This document shows positions 40,690-51,800 of a stretch of 64,000 nucleotides of DNA, piece after piece. Made by a program: the position numbers and the translations under genes. The stretch is from Taudactylus pleione (Eukaryota; Chordata; Amphibia; Anura; Myobatrachidae). The notes beneath the pieces are model-generated. The model saw only the letters and a list, made by a program, of their open reading frames with translations. It ran no database searches and was not told where the DNA came from. The stretch is taken from the NCBI GenBank assembly GCA_031769625.1, contig JAUIMM010000135.1, positions 8,111,501 to 8,175,500 on the forward strand. Reading direction: 5' to 3'. Each line of letters starts with the position of its first letter. Position 1 is the stretch's first letter.

Positions 40690-41470
40690 TTATTACAATT
40701 AAAAAATCTTTTGGATAAGGCTGACCTCCACCTTATTAGTGCAGATTGGATAATATAATAGTAATCACAAAATTAGGTTTTGAGTTTTCAAGATCTTCAT
40801 TTTAACTTCTATTCAGATAGCAGATCATAGCGAAACACATGTCAAGATTTCATCAGGACCGCATAATCACTCAAGACAATATACATACACAAAACATACA
40901 TTTACCCCACCTAAATACCCACATGCACTGAAAGGTCCATCCTCCCCGCCGCGCGGCCGCTCAGCGCCCGTCCCACACATCTCCACTTCATTTCTGGTCG
41001 CCACAGGAAGCGTCACCATGGTAACGCATAAGCATGCGTTCCATGCCACACTCCCTGCTCTCCACGGGTGACCTCATAGTGCGCAGTACCAGCAGAGGGG
41101 CATCCACAAAGGGGAGATGAATCACAGTGCCAAAACAACAATTATAAAACTATGGTGATAACTTTAACAAACCTACTGAATATAGCAAACCCACAGAGGT
41201 AATATAAAAGAGCATTCAATGCAAGACTAACGATATACATTAGACAACTGTATAGAATCTAAACAAGGCTATTCCAATTTAATTTTTCATTCAAACCAAA
41301 GGGAGAAATAGTATTTAATCTCATTATCCATTTAGATTCTTTAATCAATAATAATTTTGCACGATCACCACGTCTTAATGACAGTGGTACATGATCGATC
41401 ATAAAATAGCACAAAGATGACAGACTATGACCAGCCGTATTTATAACTCTCTGTGCACCGGAGTATCATT
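40690..41470 (-). mobile_element. Penelope-like element 3' fragment (GIY-YIG C-terminus and 3' UTR)
   Basis: Minus-strand reading of about 41440-41265 gives HSLSSLCYFMIDHVPL, RRGDRAKLLLIKESKWIMRL, then SPFGLNEKLNW and a stop. This matches the C-terminus of the GIY-YIG domains at 32878 and 34590 (IDHVP, RGG, W.HRLNT, GLNE). The sequence down to 40690 is its 3' UTR; it includes CCTGATGAAATCTTGACATG on the minus strand (about 40837-40857), the position where related copies carry hammerhead-like motifs. Truncated upstream at about 41470. Confidence 0.82.
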
Positions 41471-41520
41471 TGTTTATATGTTGATATACAGCTATATATC
41501 ATTTGTTTATATACAGCTAT

Positions 41521-41822
41521 AGCGAGCGGCCAGGAAGATGGTCGCAATGGTCAAGACCATCGCGACCATTGGGCTTGCGACGAGACCCTTGTGGTAGGGT
41601 CTCGTTGCTGCAAGCCCTAGAGTGCTTTCGGCTCTACCAGAGCCAAAAGCACTCCCACTGACATCGACAGCACGCCCCTTTTGGTATGAGACCCGGAGCG
41701 ACGGTTTGCCCGTCGCTATCTGGGGCTCGCGTATGTGCACGAAGGAGCCGGATCCATCGCGCGCATGTGCACTGGGCCACCATCGACCTATGCGCTCGCA
41801 AGCGGGTCTGAATCAGGCCCTT
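41521..41822. repeat. CpG-rich foldback element, truncated copy 6
   Basis: The right end, AAGCGGGTCTGAATCAGGCCC, is intact. The left terminus is missing; the sequence starts in the AGCTATAGCGAGCGGCC arm. Confidence 0.8.
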
Positions 41823-43132
41823 AGAGTGCTATCCCTGCGGGCTCCCGACTATAGATATACAGTAATTAGTTAGACAATGTCTAGATAGACACTAGATGTT
41901 AGACATTGAATAGTTAGACAGGGACAAAAGTCAGACACACTAAAGTTAGACATGTAAAAAGTTCGACAGGTTCAAAAGGTCGACAGGGTTAAAAGTTTGA
42001 CATGAAAATGGTCGACACAAAATTGGTAGACACATGTTTTTCTTTTCTTTAGGGTTAGGTTTAGGGTTAGGCACTTACTGGAGGGTTAGGGTTAGGCACT
42101 TACCAAGATAGTTAGGGATAGGCCAGGGGTGTCTTAAGAGAGGAGGGGGCCCATGTGCACTCCCCATGCAGGGCCCCCTCCTCTCTCTCCGGTGGCCGGC
42201 AGCCGACTGACGCAGGTAGCCAGCCACCGGAGCTTTAGTAGACTCCGGGCACTAGAGTGTGCCTTGAGTCTACTGCGCATGCGCAGAACACCAGAAAAAA
42301 GGCCATGGCAGCCATTTTTCGGTGTTCTGAGCAGCGCAGACACCCGATGTGGGACCACGGACAGGTACCCAATTAGAAACTTTTGACACTCAGTCTGCCA
42401 CCCTTTTGGCCTCTTTTAGAGAGCAAGGTTATCCAGAACATCTTTTGGATAAAGCTCTAAGAGATGTTAGAACCATGGAAAGATCTTCCCTTTTACAGAA
42501 TACCTACACAACCAAAAAGAAATATAAGAACAATCCTACTGGAGATAACCAGACTCATAGAGACCTGGCCTTTATCTCCAAATATAATAGCCTTTCTTGT
42601 GAGATAAAGAAAATTATCAACAAGAACTATGAGATTTTGAAACATGATGTATTTTAAAGACATGTATTCCAAAGAAACCTGTGGTAATTTATAAAAAGAA
42701 TAAGTCTTTAAAAACATTATTGGCACCTAGCTTCCTCAAACCCTTAGAAGATTGCAATACAGCTACAACAACAACAAAAAATTGGTTACAAAACAGACCT
42801 AAGGGTTTTTTCAAATGTGGGAAATCTAGGTGCACTACCTGTCATCATGTTTCTAACAATACTAAAACTGCATATTGTATTGGTGAAGATAGGATGTATG
42901 AAATTACACATACATCAACTGTGACTCCAAGTTTACCATTTATATGTTGAAATGCGATTGCAGTTTGATATATGTTGGTCGAACGACCAGGTCCCTCAAG
43001 CTTCGCTTTATGGAGCAACATCAAAACATCATTAATAAATATTTAAAACAGTGTTTTATGACATTTTAGTGAAATACATGGGGCAAAACCTGATTGTTTG
43101 AAATTGGTTGGTTTACAAACTATTGCATACAA

Positions 43133-44002
43133 CAGTGATTTTCAACCTTTTTGAACTCGCGGCACACCGAACAAGATTTTAAAATTGCCAAGGCACACCA
43201 TCTGTCCCCCATGGAGAAAAACACTCAAATTGGTCCCCATGGGGGGAAAACACATTCATAAGCCTCCCCAGAAATCAAAATTAAGCACATTGGCCTCCAT
43301 ATAAAACACATTTGCCCCCATTTAAAAAAAAAAAAACAATCACACTGGCCCCAACAGAAGGCAAAATAATACACTGGTCCCCCAGACAGAAAAATAAAAC
43401 ACCCTGGCCCACAAATGATAAAAAAAAAAAATCACACTATCCCCCTCAGAAAGCAAAATAATATACATTGCTCCCACATAAAAAAACACAATTACATTGG
43501 CCCCTACAGACATCAAAGTAATATACATTGCCCCCACATGAAAAACACAATTACATTGGCCCCCACAGACATCAAAGTAATATACATTGCCCCCCCCACA
43601 TGAAAAACACAATTACATTGGCCCCCACAGACATCAAAGTAATATACATTGCCCCCCTACCTGGAGCTCCCTTTCCCTCGATAGCGCTAGATGCTCTTTT
43701 TCTGGGCAGATCTGACACCTTCAGTCCATCTGGTGCAGGCTTGCAGCAGCCTGTCACATTGACTGCTCATCAGCAGTGAGCAGTACTGTGCAGGCGGGGG
43801 CAGCGATGCGGCGTGCGTGACCTATGATGTCACGCGACCGCGTCTCCATTGGTACGACTCAGGTAGCGACTGAGCCACCTGGAAGAGCTCAGCGCTGCCC
43901 GAGCACAAAGTTAAAAGTTAAGCTGCGGGGGGCATCTCCGGGCGGCGATTCTCTCGCGGCACACTTAGGGACTGCTCGCGGCACACCGGTTGAAAATCAC
44001 TG
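43133..44002. mobile_element. Fourth level: 870-bp non-autonomous hAT element
   Basis: TIRs CAGTGATTTTCAACC and GGTTGAAAATCACTG, with an exact 8-bp duplication GCATACAA at 43125-43132 and 44003-44010. It interrupts the GIY-YIG C-terminal frame of the Penelope-like element in the middle of the codons for Ala-Tyr-Asn. It holds an internal ~60-bp tandem repeat (ACATTGGCCCCCACAGACATC units, 43320-43670) and no transposase. Confidence 0.96.
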
Positions 44003-44131
44003 GCATACAATGTCAGGGGGGGTCCAAGATTTCAAAAACTTTGCAAACAAGAGGTATTGTGGATGTTCAGATTAGGTTCCCTATATCCTGAAGGTCTCAA
44101 TGAGGGACTAGAACTTAATTCTATCCTGTGA

Positions 44132-45290
44132 ATGGGATTGGTGATACAGCTTCGTTAAAGGACACTATTATATCATCTAGTTCTAACAATTTTTATTTAT
44201 TTTTTCATAGCTATTATTGTTTTTTTATAATTTATGCATATATTTTATTTTATTTATTTGTTGTTTAAAATAGTTATTTTATAGCATTGGGATTATTTCT
44301 ATATTTATTAAAGATACATTTGATTATAGTCAATTCAGTCTTCTTTTGTAATAAACTATTTATAAGCTCTTTCTAAACATGTTTATGATAGATTGCCTTC
44401 TATATAAATTATGTATGTATATTTTCATGTATTTTAATGTGTTGAATTGTGACTAGACACACTTTTTACCTATCACATTTGGATACAAATGGACCTATTG
44501 GATTCAGCTGTCATAAATTAGGTTGATTGGCAGCTCTATTTAAAGTACAATGTGTGGAGTGAGCGGTATATGCCTCTGACGAAGCCGTAGGAGGAGCCAT
44601 GGGGAAACTCGTCAGTAACTACCGCTGCTATTCATTCGTATGAGGATCATTTCCTACCAGTGCTGACGGCTGCATACATCGGCTTTCCATTGCCAGCAGC
44701 CAGGATTTCTTCTTCTCTTGGGGAGCTTTGATTATCACTCCTGCTTGTCGCATGCATAGATCTATCTCACGGGCTGACGGGCTACCAGGCTGCATCTGCC
44801 ATTGTGCTGACTTCTACACGGCTTGTATTACCGCCGCACCTGCTGCACCTTCCGCACATGGACCCCAGCCACACCGGTGTTACTCGCTACCAGCACGTCT
44901 GGTTAGCTGGAGATACACGCGGCATCTACATTGTTCCTTGGAGAGCAGGGACGCTGCTGGACATCCATTCATCACTCAGGTGCGAGCCCTCCCTGATCCA
45001 TCTACAGGACTCTCCCATTGCACAGTTCTCAGCGCTATACACCTGATTCATTCAATACATTGGGATACATTGTTATTCCGGGACTAGCATTCTAGGAGAC
45101 CTCCAGTGAGGACAGAAAGCATTTTTTCTCCAGCTTTTTGTCTATTCAGCATTGTTTTTTGGTCTTGATCTTTCATCTTTTTTTTTATTGCATTTATATG
45201 TTTAATACAATATAACATTTTCTATCAATATTAAATTTATTTTGTACATATTATATTGAAGGTACTGAGTTCTTGCACCGTGAATAATTT
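44132..45290. other. 3' flank of the nested Penelope-like element
   Basis: The AT-rich part (44180-44450) has no coding signal. At 44560-45080 is a GC-richer stretch with the hammerhead-like motif. It runs to the 14-bp duplication at 45291. Confidence 0.5.
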
Positions 45291-45552
45291 ACCACGGATA
45301 GGTAAGTCTAAAATAATATGGGTGCAGTGTGTGCGGTACGGGGCGCCCCTGGACCTGTGGGTCCGTGTGCCCCGCATACACTGCACCCATTATTAGGCAC
45401 CAGAAGGGAGGGTTAGGGTGAAGATTAGGGCTAAAAAAAAATTGTCAGTCATTTTTAGTGTCAACCATTTTCATGTTGAACTTTTGACCCTGTCGACCTT
45501 TTGTACCTGTCAACCTTTTTAAATGTCTAACTTTAGTGTGTCTGAATTTTGT

Positions 45553-46907
45553 ACACAGAAAAAAGAAAATTGCCCTCCAGCACACTGCAGATAAATCAAA
45601 AATACTTGAATCCTACATGATAATAGAAATTCAGAGGTATTGGTTTACATACATTTGCAAATATATGAATAAGCGCTGGGCCAAACGTCAAGGCTCCGCT
45701 ATACCAGCGTCCCTAAAATTAAGGGGTTCACGTCCGAGAAGCAAGGCACCCCAGAAAATTCCAGCCAAGGACCACCCCCAGGGCATCACACGAAAAGGGG
45801 AAAAAAGGTGATAGTGAAGTGTAAAGGATAGGTATGTAAAGATAAATCAATAAGTGTTAATGAGATGTAAAAGAATTAAAATGACATAAATAATACACAA
45901 ACGCATAGAAAAAAGTGAAAAAATATTCTATGTGAATTAAGTGGTGATGCCATGAGCAAGGTCCAGCCAGAACAATCACGGGGGCCCCACTCCCAAACGC
46001 TCACCCCAAAATAATTATTGCTACATAATAGTAGCACCCACTCTGGGTCATATAATAACAAATTGATGTACTGCATGATAACAGTACATGTATGAGCTGA
46101 GAGCTAACTTACCTTGGAGGTACCCCAAAAAAACCTCCACATGGCACTATAAGGATCAGCACCTCCTCCTAATGCTGACTCCTTTCATGCCTCCAGACTG
46201 CAAGCAAAAAGTATGGTAGTTGCTCAATCAGCTTAATATACTACAGGTGATTGTAAAGGGCGGGGTTTACACTGAACACAGACAAAAGAAAATTGCCCTC
46301 CAGCACACTGCAGATAAATCAAAAATACTTGAATCCTACATGATAATAGAAATTCAGAGGTATTGGTTTACATACATTTGCAAATATATGAATAAGCGCT
46401 GGGCCATCGTCAAGGCTCCTCAATACCAGCGTCCCTAAAATTAAAGGGTTCACGTCCGAGAAGCAAGGCACCCCAAAAAATTCCAGCCAAGGACCACCCC
46501 CATTATGTCATTTTAATTCTTTTACATCTCATTAACACTTATTGATTTATCTTTGCACACCTATCCTTTAATACTTCACTATCACCTTTTTTTCCCCTTT
46601 TCGTGTGATGCCCTGGGGGTGGTCCTTGGCCGGAATTTTTTGGGGTGCCTTGCTTCTCGGACGTGAACCCCTTAATTTTAGGGATGCTGGTATAGAGGAG
46701 CCTTGACGTTTGGCCCAGCGCTTATTCATATATTTGCAAATGTATGTAAACCAATACCTCTGAATTTCTATTATCATGTAGGATTCAAGTATTTTTGATG
46801 TATCTGCAGTGTGCTGGAGGGCAATTTTCTTTTTTCTGTGTTTAGTGTAAACCCCGCCCTTTACAATCACCTGTAGTATATTAAGCTGATTGAGCAACTA
46901 CCATACT
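45553..46907. repeat. Snapback element: three copies of a ~300-bp unit in +,+,- order
   Basis: The unit starts AAAGAAAATTGCCCTCCAGC and includes TACATTTGCAAATATATG and GGGGTTCACGTCCGAGAAGC. Copy 1 is 45553-45895, copy 2 is 46270-46500 and inverted copy 3 is 46501-46852. The ends GTAGTTGCTCAATCAGC (from 46214) and GCTGATTGAGCAACTACC (to 46905) pair exactly. Small open frames repeat with the units and are not independent genes. Confidence 0.88.
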
Positions 46908-46911
46908 GTGG

Positions 46912-47105
46912 CCAAATTCTTAAGGACGATGTCTAATGTGTACCAACCTCGTAAGCAGTGCAACCTAGCAGCGATGGTGCGTACGTGTTGGGCCAGGCTG
47001 CGTTCAGCAGCATGGCACTTGCTAACGATGTCACCTGTTGAACCTACATGCAGATCTGATGGGCGATGTCACTGACGATGCTCAGGAAAACATCGGCATT
47101 GTGTA
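46912..47105. repeat. Diverged palindromic MITE (GATGTCTAATGTGTACC)
   Basis: CAGCAGCATGGCACTTGCTAACG and ACATGCAGATCTGATGGGCGATG match phrases in the element at 58883-59190. Confidence 0.55.
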
Positions 47106-47868
47106 TATCTCTGTATCAGACCCATTGTCTGCTGCTAATGCAGGACTTTTATTTTCAGAAAAACATAAGCAAAATGTTTATCCACTGTTTTACAGCAGAT
47201 AACAGCCTTTCATACACGTGTGTTAGTGCAACTTCACACATGACTTTGTGGCAGTTATTAAGGTTTAGTAATATGCATCAAGACAACAGGGTGCACTGTC
47301 GTTGTGCCTTAACATTTATCTCTCTAGGTATTGATGCCATCCTCTGCTTCAGTTATCCGATATGAGCAGAAGAACAGTGATAATTACACAAGTTCCTCTG
47401 GCTTCCAAATCTGGTGCTAGATTAGCCCAAGGTTTGTTCCTCATTATAGTGTATCCTGCTCACATCTACTAATAACAAATGGTCAGTGATTAGCTTGTAC
47501 TGCAAACGTATGTCAGGGCTCCTAAGTTTATGTTTAACACCCACATATTATTATTATTTCATTATTATTATTACCCTTTATGTACAAAGCACCAACATGT
47601 TACGCAGCCTTCTACATTATGGGGCTGATGGAGAGTTGAGCATAAGTCCATTTGCGGAGCGTAGCTATCGTGTTTTCCCTCTGCAAGTGCCTCTTAGCCA
47701 TGCGTATAATATAATGGGTGTTTGCGAATCGAACACATCTCAGGTACATCTACAGTTATGACTGAATATACATCACTAAGGTATAATGTGGTGTTTTCAC
47801 ATGGGCAAAGGGAATCACTTTATCTGTGCATGTTCTAGACTAAGTAAAGAACGAGGATGATACTTCAA
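47106..47868. other. No confirmed feature
   Basis: A splice-acceptor-like TTATCTCTCTAG ends at 47327, followed by an open stretch (VLMPSSASVIRYEQKNSDNY). No matching donor, phase or family was recognised, so it is not called as an exon. Confidence 0.3.
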
Positions 47869-47869
47869 G

Positions 47870-48260
47870 GCCTTCATACATCAGCAATTAGAAAACCACA
47901 ATTGAACGATTTGACAATTTGTTGGCTGCTTTAACGATTTCACACACTAGCAATCTGCACCCATACATTAAAAAATGTTTTTTAAGTGATTTGCAGATTT
48001 TTTTTCAGGAAAGACAGATCTGCCAATCTTGAAAGGCCTATAATTTTACTAGTAACGGTTGGCAAATCAGCTGATTGTTACCATACACTAGCAGTCTACA
48101 GCCCCAATTGAGCTGTTGGACAACCTGATATGGACATTGCGATCACTGTTTGATCGCAATCGTCAATCGAGGAAGCACATACATTAGGCGATTTATTAGG
48201 ACAATCATCACCAAATGGCCAAATCGCACCAATCCATCGCAGATGTATGGGAACTTTAAG
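47870..48260. repeat. Palindromic MITE (GGCCTTCATACATCAGCAA)
   Basis: Starts AAGGCCTTCATACATCAGC and ends GCAGATGTATGGGAACTTT; diverged relative of 23999-24194. A short GGTGCT run follows at 48268-48290. Confidence 0.7.
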
Positions 48261-48539
48261 TCTCTGCTGCTGGTGCTGGTGCTGGTGCTGAAGCTGATGG
48301 GAAAGTGAACTCCTGAGCTCAACTAATCTGTGAAAACAGATTAAATAGCACATTGAATGCGGATCACTTATTAACATAGCAGCCATAGCTCTAATGATCT
48401 GCTGTGCAATAGGGAAACCAAGTTGCACCTAAAATTATTTTTTCAGCCAATTGTTGCATATAATTAATTTAAAAAAAGTTCACTTAAAAATTATGCTTAG
48501 GCTTAGTGTTTCCCTCTCTTAGGTTAAGCAATAGCAGTC

Positions 48540-48735
48540 TCTTAACTGGGGGCCTCCTATAAGCGGAGGGGGCCCATGAGCAGTCCCTTAGCGGGCCCTC
48601 ACCCCAGTGCATGTTTAGTGTATAATCTGGAACTGTTTCAGAGCCTACTGCACATGCACATGTCCATCACCATTGTCCTGCAAATTTCTTCAGCAGTGGC
48701 CCAAGGAACGTGGGGCCCATGTGCACCACACACCT
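48540..48735. repeat. Remnant of GGGGCATATTAAGAGAGG-type repeat
   Basis: GGGGGCCTCCTATAAGCGGAGGGGGCCCATGAGCAGTCC and later CGTGGGGCCCATGTGCACC recall the elements at 27775 and 42122. Confidence 0.4.
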
Positions 48736-49270
48736 TCCACCCATTATAGATTCCCCCTTGCCAACTTGCAAGTCTTGGTAATGATAAGCACAAGCATGAT
48801 GTAGTTACCAGTGAGGACAAGTAACTACCAATATGGCTGCTTGCTCATGCAGAACTGTTTATTATGATGTGAAGGTCCCATTTGTTCTTCAGCCTACTTA
48901 AGATTCGTTAATGACCTTGTTTGGAAGAGACAGACCTAAACTTACAGGTAGTAGGTGTACAATGAGAAGATTTAGAAAGGAATAATTCTGGTTCATATTC
49001 ACTTAGGAACTGGCCGTTCTTCTGCGAGTAATATTAAAACCAATACTAGTAAAATGATGCTATGGTCTCAGCTCTTCCGTGTTACTGTGAAAAAATAGAA
49101 AAATGAGCTTTCTGAAATTAGAAACTGGAGCTTTTATCTAATACTATAACATAAAGCGCGGGACACAGTGCCCCAAATACAATTTAATTAAGAAGATTTG
49201 GAAACCCATTTCTGAAGTGTAAATGGGCTCTATGGATTTACGATTAGAAAACAAAATGCTGTGTAGTCAA
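48736..49270. other. No feature recognised
   Basis: AT-rich sequence without coding or repeat structure that I can identify. Confidence 0.3.
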
Positions 49271-49271
49271 G

Positions 49272-49493
49272 TTTTGAAATTATAGAAATAATTTATTTAT
49301 TTGCCGTAGTAGCAGATTAATTTTCTTCTACAATTCTCTACTGTTAAGTATTATTTATTAATATCACCAAAGTTTTGAAATTTTATAGAGAATTTATTTA
49401 TATGCCGTAGTAGCTGACAGATATAATTCTAACAGATGGCTTTTCTTCTACAATTTTCTACTGTTAATTATTATTTATTAATATCACTAAAGT
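49272..49493. repeat. Tandem duplication of a ~110-bp AT-rich unit
   Basis: GAAATTATAGAAATAATTTATTTATTTGCCGTAGTAGC ... CTTCTACAATTCTCTACTGTTAAGTATTATTTATTAATATCACCAAAG is followed at once by a second copy starting GAAATTTTATAGAGAATTTATTTA. The second copy has a ~20-base insertion after GCCGTAGTAGC. Confidence 0.9.
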
Positions 49494-49884
49494 ACAATTT
49501 TGTTTTTTATTTTTTTATTTGGTGGGGAGTATCAAACCAATTGTTTCACATGAGGGAACATTGCCTGTGGTAACAGCAGAGGGCAGCATACATAAAAAAA
49601 GAAGACACTCATAAATTAATTACTGTATGTGACATGTTCTTAGAGGATTATTATTTTTGACCATGCAATATACTGAATGTCAAGCACAATGGAGCTGTTC
49701 CACGTGAGGCACAATTGAGCTGTCCCATGTGAGACAGAGGAGGCTCAGTGAATCCCACAATTATCTAAATTCTCAATACAGTAGGGAATTGCTATATAAG
49801 TCCACACCAACTTTGAAACTGTTCTGGGCTTGTCTCTGAGTGAATTATGTGGCTTTATCTTGGACAGCACTCCAGACCATACTT

Positions 49885-50275
49885 GCCGACAATCAGCTCC
49901 AGCATTCGGGGAGGGAGCTGATTGTTGGCTAACAGTGAGGGGTGGGGCCGTCCACTGACGTCACATTGGGGCGGAGCCGGCCATTGACGTCACATCGGGG
50001 GCAGGGGCGCACAATCTCGGCATCGTGGCCCCGCCCCCTCTTCACAATGCCGTTATTTTCAGCATTGTGAAGCAGGGGGTGGGGCCAAGATGACGTGATT
50101 CAGCGTGAATTACGTCACTGCCCCCCGCTGCGGCGGTTTCTAGTTGTTTCTGGGGGAGGTCGGGAGGGTCGCAGGCTTCCTGGAGGCTTGCCTGCCTTTC
50201 CAGGAGGCCAGGAGCGGCACCCGAAAATCAGGAGGCTCCCGGCTAAATCGGGAGGGTAGGCAAGCCTGCTCCAGC
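49885..50275. repeat. GC-rich dispersed repeat (ATACTTGCCGACAATCAGC)
   Basis: Starts CATACTTGCCGACAATCAGC and ends CGGGAGGGTAGGCAAGCC. Contains TTCACAATGCCG and CAGCATTGTGAA arms and repeated GACGTCACAT. Confidence 0.6.
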
Positions 50276-50469
50276 GTAACATGGTTTTTGGTCTTGCTGA
50301 TTAAATAGCTCATTATTTAGATACCCTTATGGATCCTATGTACAGTCAGTAAGCTGTGGTAGAACAGTAAGGGACTTACAGTCTAATAGCCGGGGAAAGA
50401 CTAAATATGTAAATTGGTTACATAATAATTTAAAATGTTGGTGGGAATACTTGTTCATGAGTACAGGCT

Positions 50470-50733
50470 CTGAGATATGGGGCCAAATGTAATGGGGTGA
50501 GAGTTTAGAAAATGTGAGAGTTTAGCAGTAAACTCTCACATTGGTTGAGTTTTATCTTCAAAATGGGAAAACATCTGAATGAGATTTTAAATCTTGAGAG
50601 TTTTTTAAGTCTAAAAAACATGCAAGTTCGCTCTGTTACTTTGCTTTTGGACTCTATTACATTGGCAAAGTTTAAAAAGTGTCAGAAACTCTCACTTTTC
50701 TAAACTCTCACCCTATTACATTTGGCCCATGGT
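50470..50733. repeat. Palindromic MITE (GGGCCAAATGTAAT)
   Basis: TIRs GGGGCCAAATGTAATGGGGTGAGAGTTTAGAAAA and TTTTCTAAACTCTCACCCTATTACATTTGGCCC are near perfect over about 34 bp. Confidence 0.95.
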
Positions 50734-50739
50734 GTTAGC

Positions 50740-51800
50740 TCACTCACTGCAGGAGGAAATTTTTTTTTATTGATTTCACCTACATTTTTCCATTTTTTTT
50801 TATAGAGGATTATACTTATGGTAGAGATTTTTGATTGTAAGGGGTAAATTTTCTTACCGATGGTCAACAAAGGGTATTGAAGTTGGATAGCCGTCTAATC
50901 AAACAGCATTTACTATGCATTAATGTTGACCGTTATTTGAAATCCAACATTGTTACCTATTGGATTTCAAATACCTATGCTGCAGCAGATCCAACGGCAA
51001 ACCTGCAGTCAATCTGCTATGGAGGTGTAGTACTGCACAGATCACTATGCAGGCTTCATTAGATTAAAATGATAAAAAGGGTTAAAATGTAAAAAAAATG
51101 GTTCCGCCAAATCAATATATTGTTCCGGACCTCTAAACCTGATTTGATATTGGAAAATGGACAGGAAAAACGTCAATGACCAACACCAGCCTGAACCAGC
51201 CAGGGGGAGTATGCCATAGTGAGGAGACACACAGTGTGAAGTACCCCTGCTATAACATTAACCAGTTGCAAACTGGCCAGCCCAGGGCTGTAATTCCTCA
51301 GAAAGTGGGGACCCCTAAACTAAAATTGCCCAGGTCTATTCACTGCATCCCCGGTGGCAGTGTTTGCAGGGTTAATGGTATTAAAATAGATAATATTGTT
51401 TGTTACAGGTGGATTAAAGTCCTAGGCATCCTGCCCTGGCATTCTGACACTTGTGGAACAACAAGTCCCAGCATGTCCAGGCAATAAGGGCTCGCTGGCC
51501 CCTGTACTCCTCCTGTAAAGAAAATTTTAAAATAAACAAGACTCGCACAGTGAGTGTTGTAATGTTTTATTCCCAAAAAATATCACACATCCCAAATAAA
51601 ACAATTACGTACTTACCAAATCAGTGGATGGGCTCCTTTTCATTCCATGGAGGCATCCAATGGTCTTAGTAGTAAAAAAAATAAGCTGAACCCCAGGGAC
51701 ACGCAGTATACACTGTGTACAGTGCTAAACCCAAAATGACAGGTCACTGGGGGACGTTTCCATTGGAATAATTGGGGGGTGGAACACAAAGTGCAAAAGA
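50740..51800. other. Unassigned, partly repeat-like
   Basis: 51290-51650 has the style of the element at 36540-36915 (AAAGTGGGGACCCC, then TGTAATGTTTTATTCCC). No protein was recognised. Confidence 0.3.

Larger units (their letters stand above)
42368..45290 (+). mobile_element. Third level: 5'-truncated Penelope-like element
   Basis: Flanked by ACCACGGACAGGTA (42354-42367) and ACCACGGATAGGTA (45291-45304), a 14-bp duplication with one difference. It starts in the region downstream of RT (FREQGYPEHLLDKALRDV), continues through FFKCGKSRCTTCHHV, the Cys-rich linker, and a GIY-YIG motif (CDCSLIYVGRTTRSLKLRF, about 42950-43010), and ends after the hAT insert with LCKQEVLWMFRLGSLYPEGL and a stop at 44129-44131. 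Frame breaks occur near 42655 and 43070. The 3' UTR holds CTGACGA and GGGGAAACTCGTC at 44576-44613. Confidence 0.88.
42122..45397. repeat. Second level of the nest: GGGTGTCTTAAGAGAGGAGG element, split
   Basis: The left part 42122-42367 (GGGGTGTCTTAAGAGAGGAGG ... GGTGGCCGGCAGCCG) and right part 45303-45397 (ATGGGTGCAGTGTGTGCGG ... CACTGCACCCATTATT) correspond to the continuous element at 27775-28110. Confidence 0.8.
41920..45555. repeat. GTCGACA-motif foldback element holding a nest of insertions (outer level)
   Basis: The left arm (CAGACACACTAAAGTTAGACATG, AAAAGGTCGACAGGGT, CATGAAAATGG, then TTAGGGTTAGG units to 42121) and the right arm (45398-45555: GGTTAGGGTGAAGATTAGGG, ACCATTTTCATGTTG, ACCCTGTCGACCTTTTG, CTAACTTTAGTGTGTCTG) are inverted copies. 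Everything between is inserted material. Confidence 0.85.

Noticed and set aside
40820..40860. Full hammerhead ribozyme in the Penelope fragment
   Set aside because: The minus strand has CTGATGA but lacks the following GAAA at the right place; only positional similarity to the other copies.
42045..42120. True interstitial telomere block
   Set aside because: The TTAGGG-like units are degenerate, short and mirrored at 45410 as the arm of a foldback element.
47328..47420. Possible exon after TTATCTCTCTAG
   Set aside because: Open for about 30 codons, but no donor in a sensible phase, no hydrophobic or family pattern, and no neighbouring exon.
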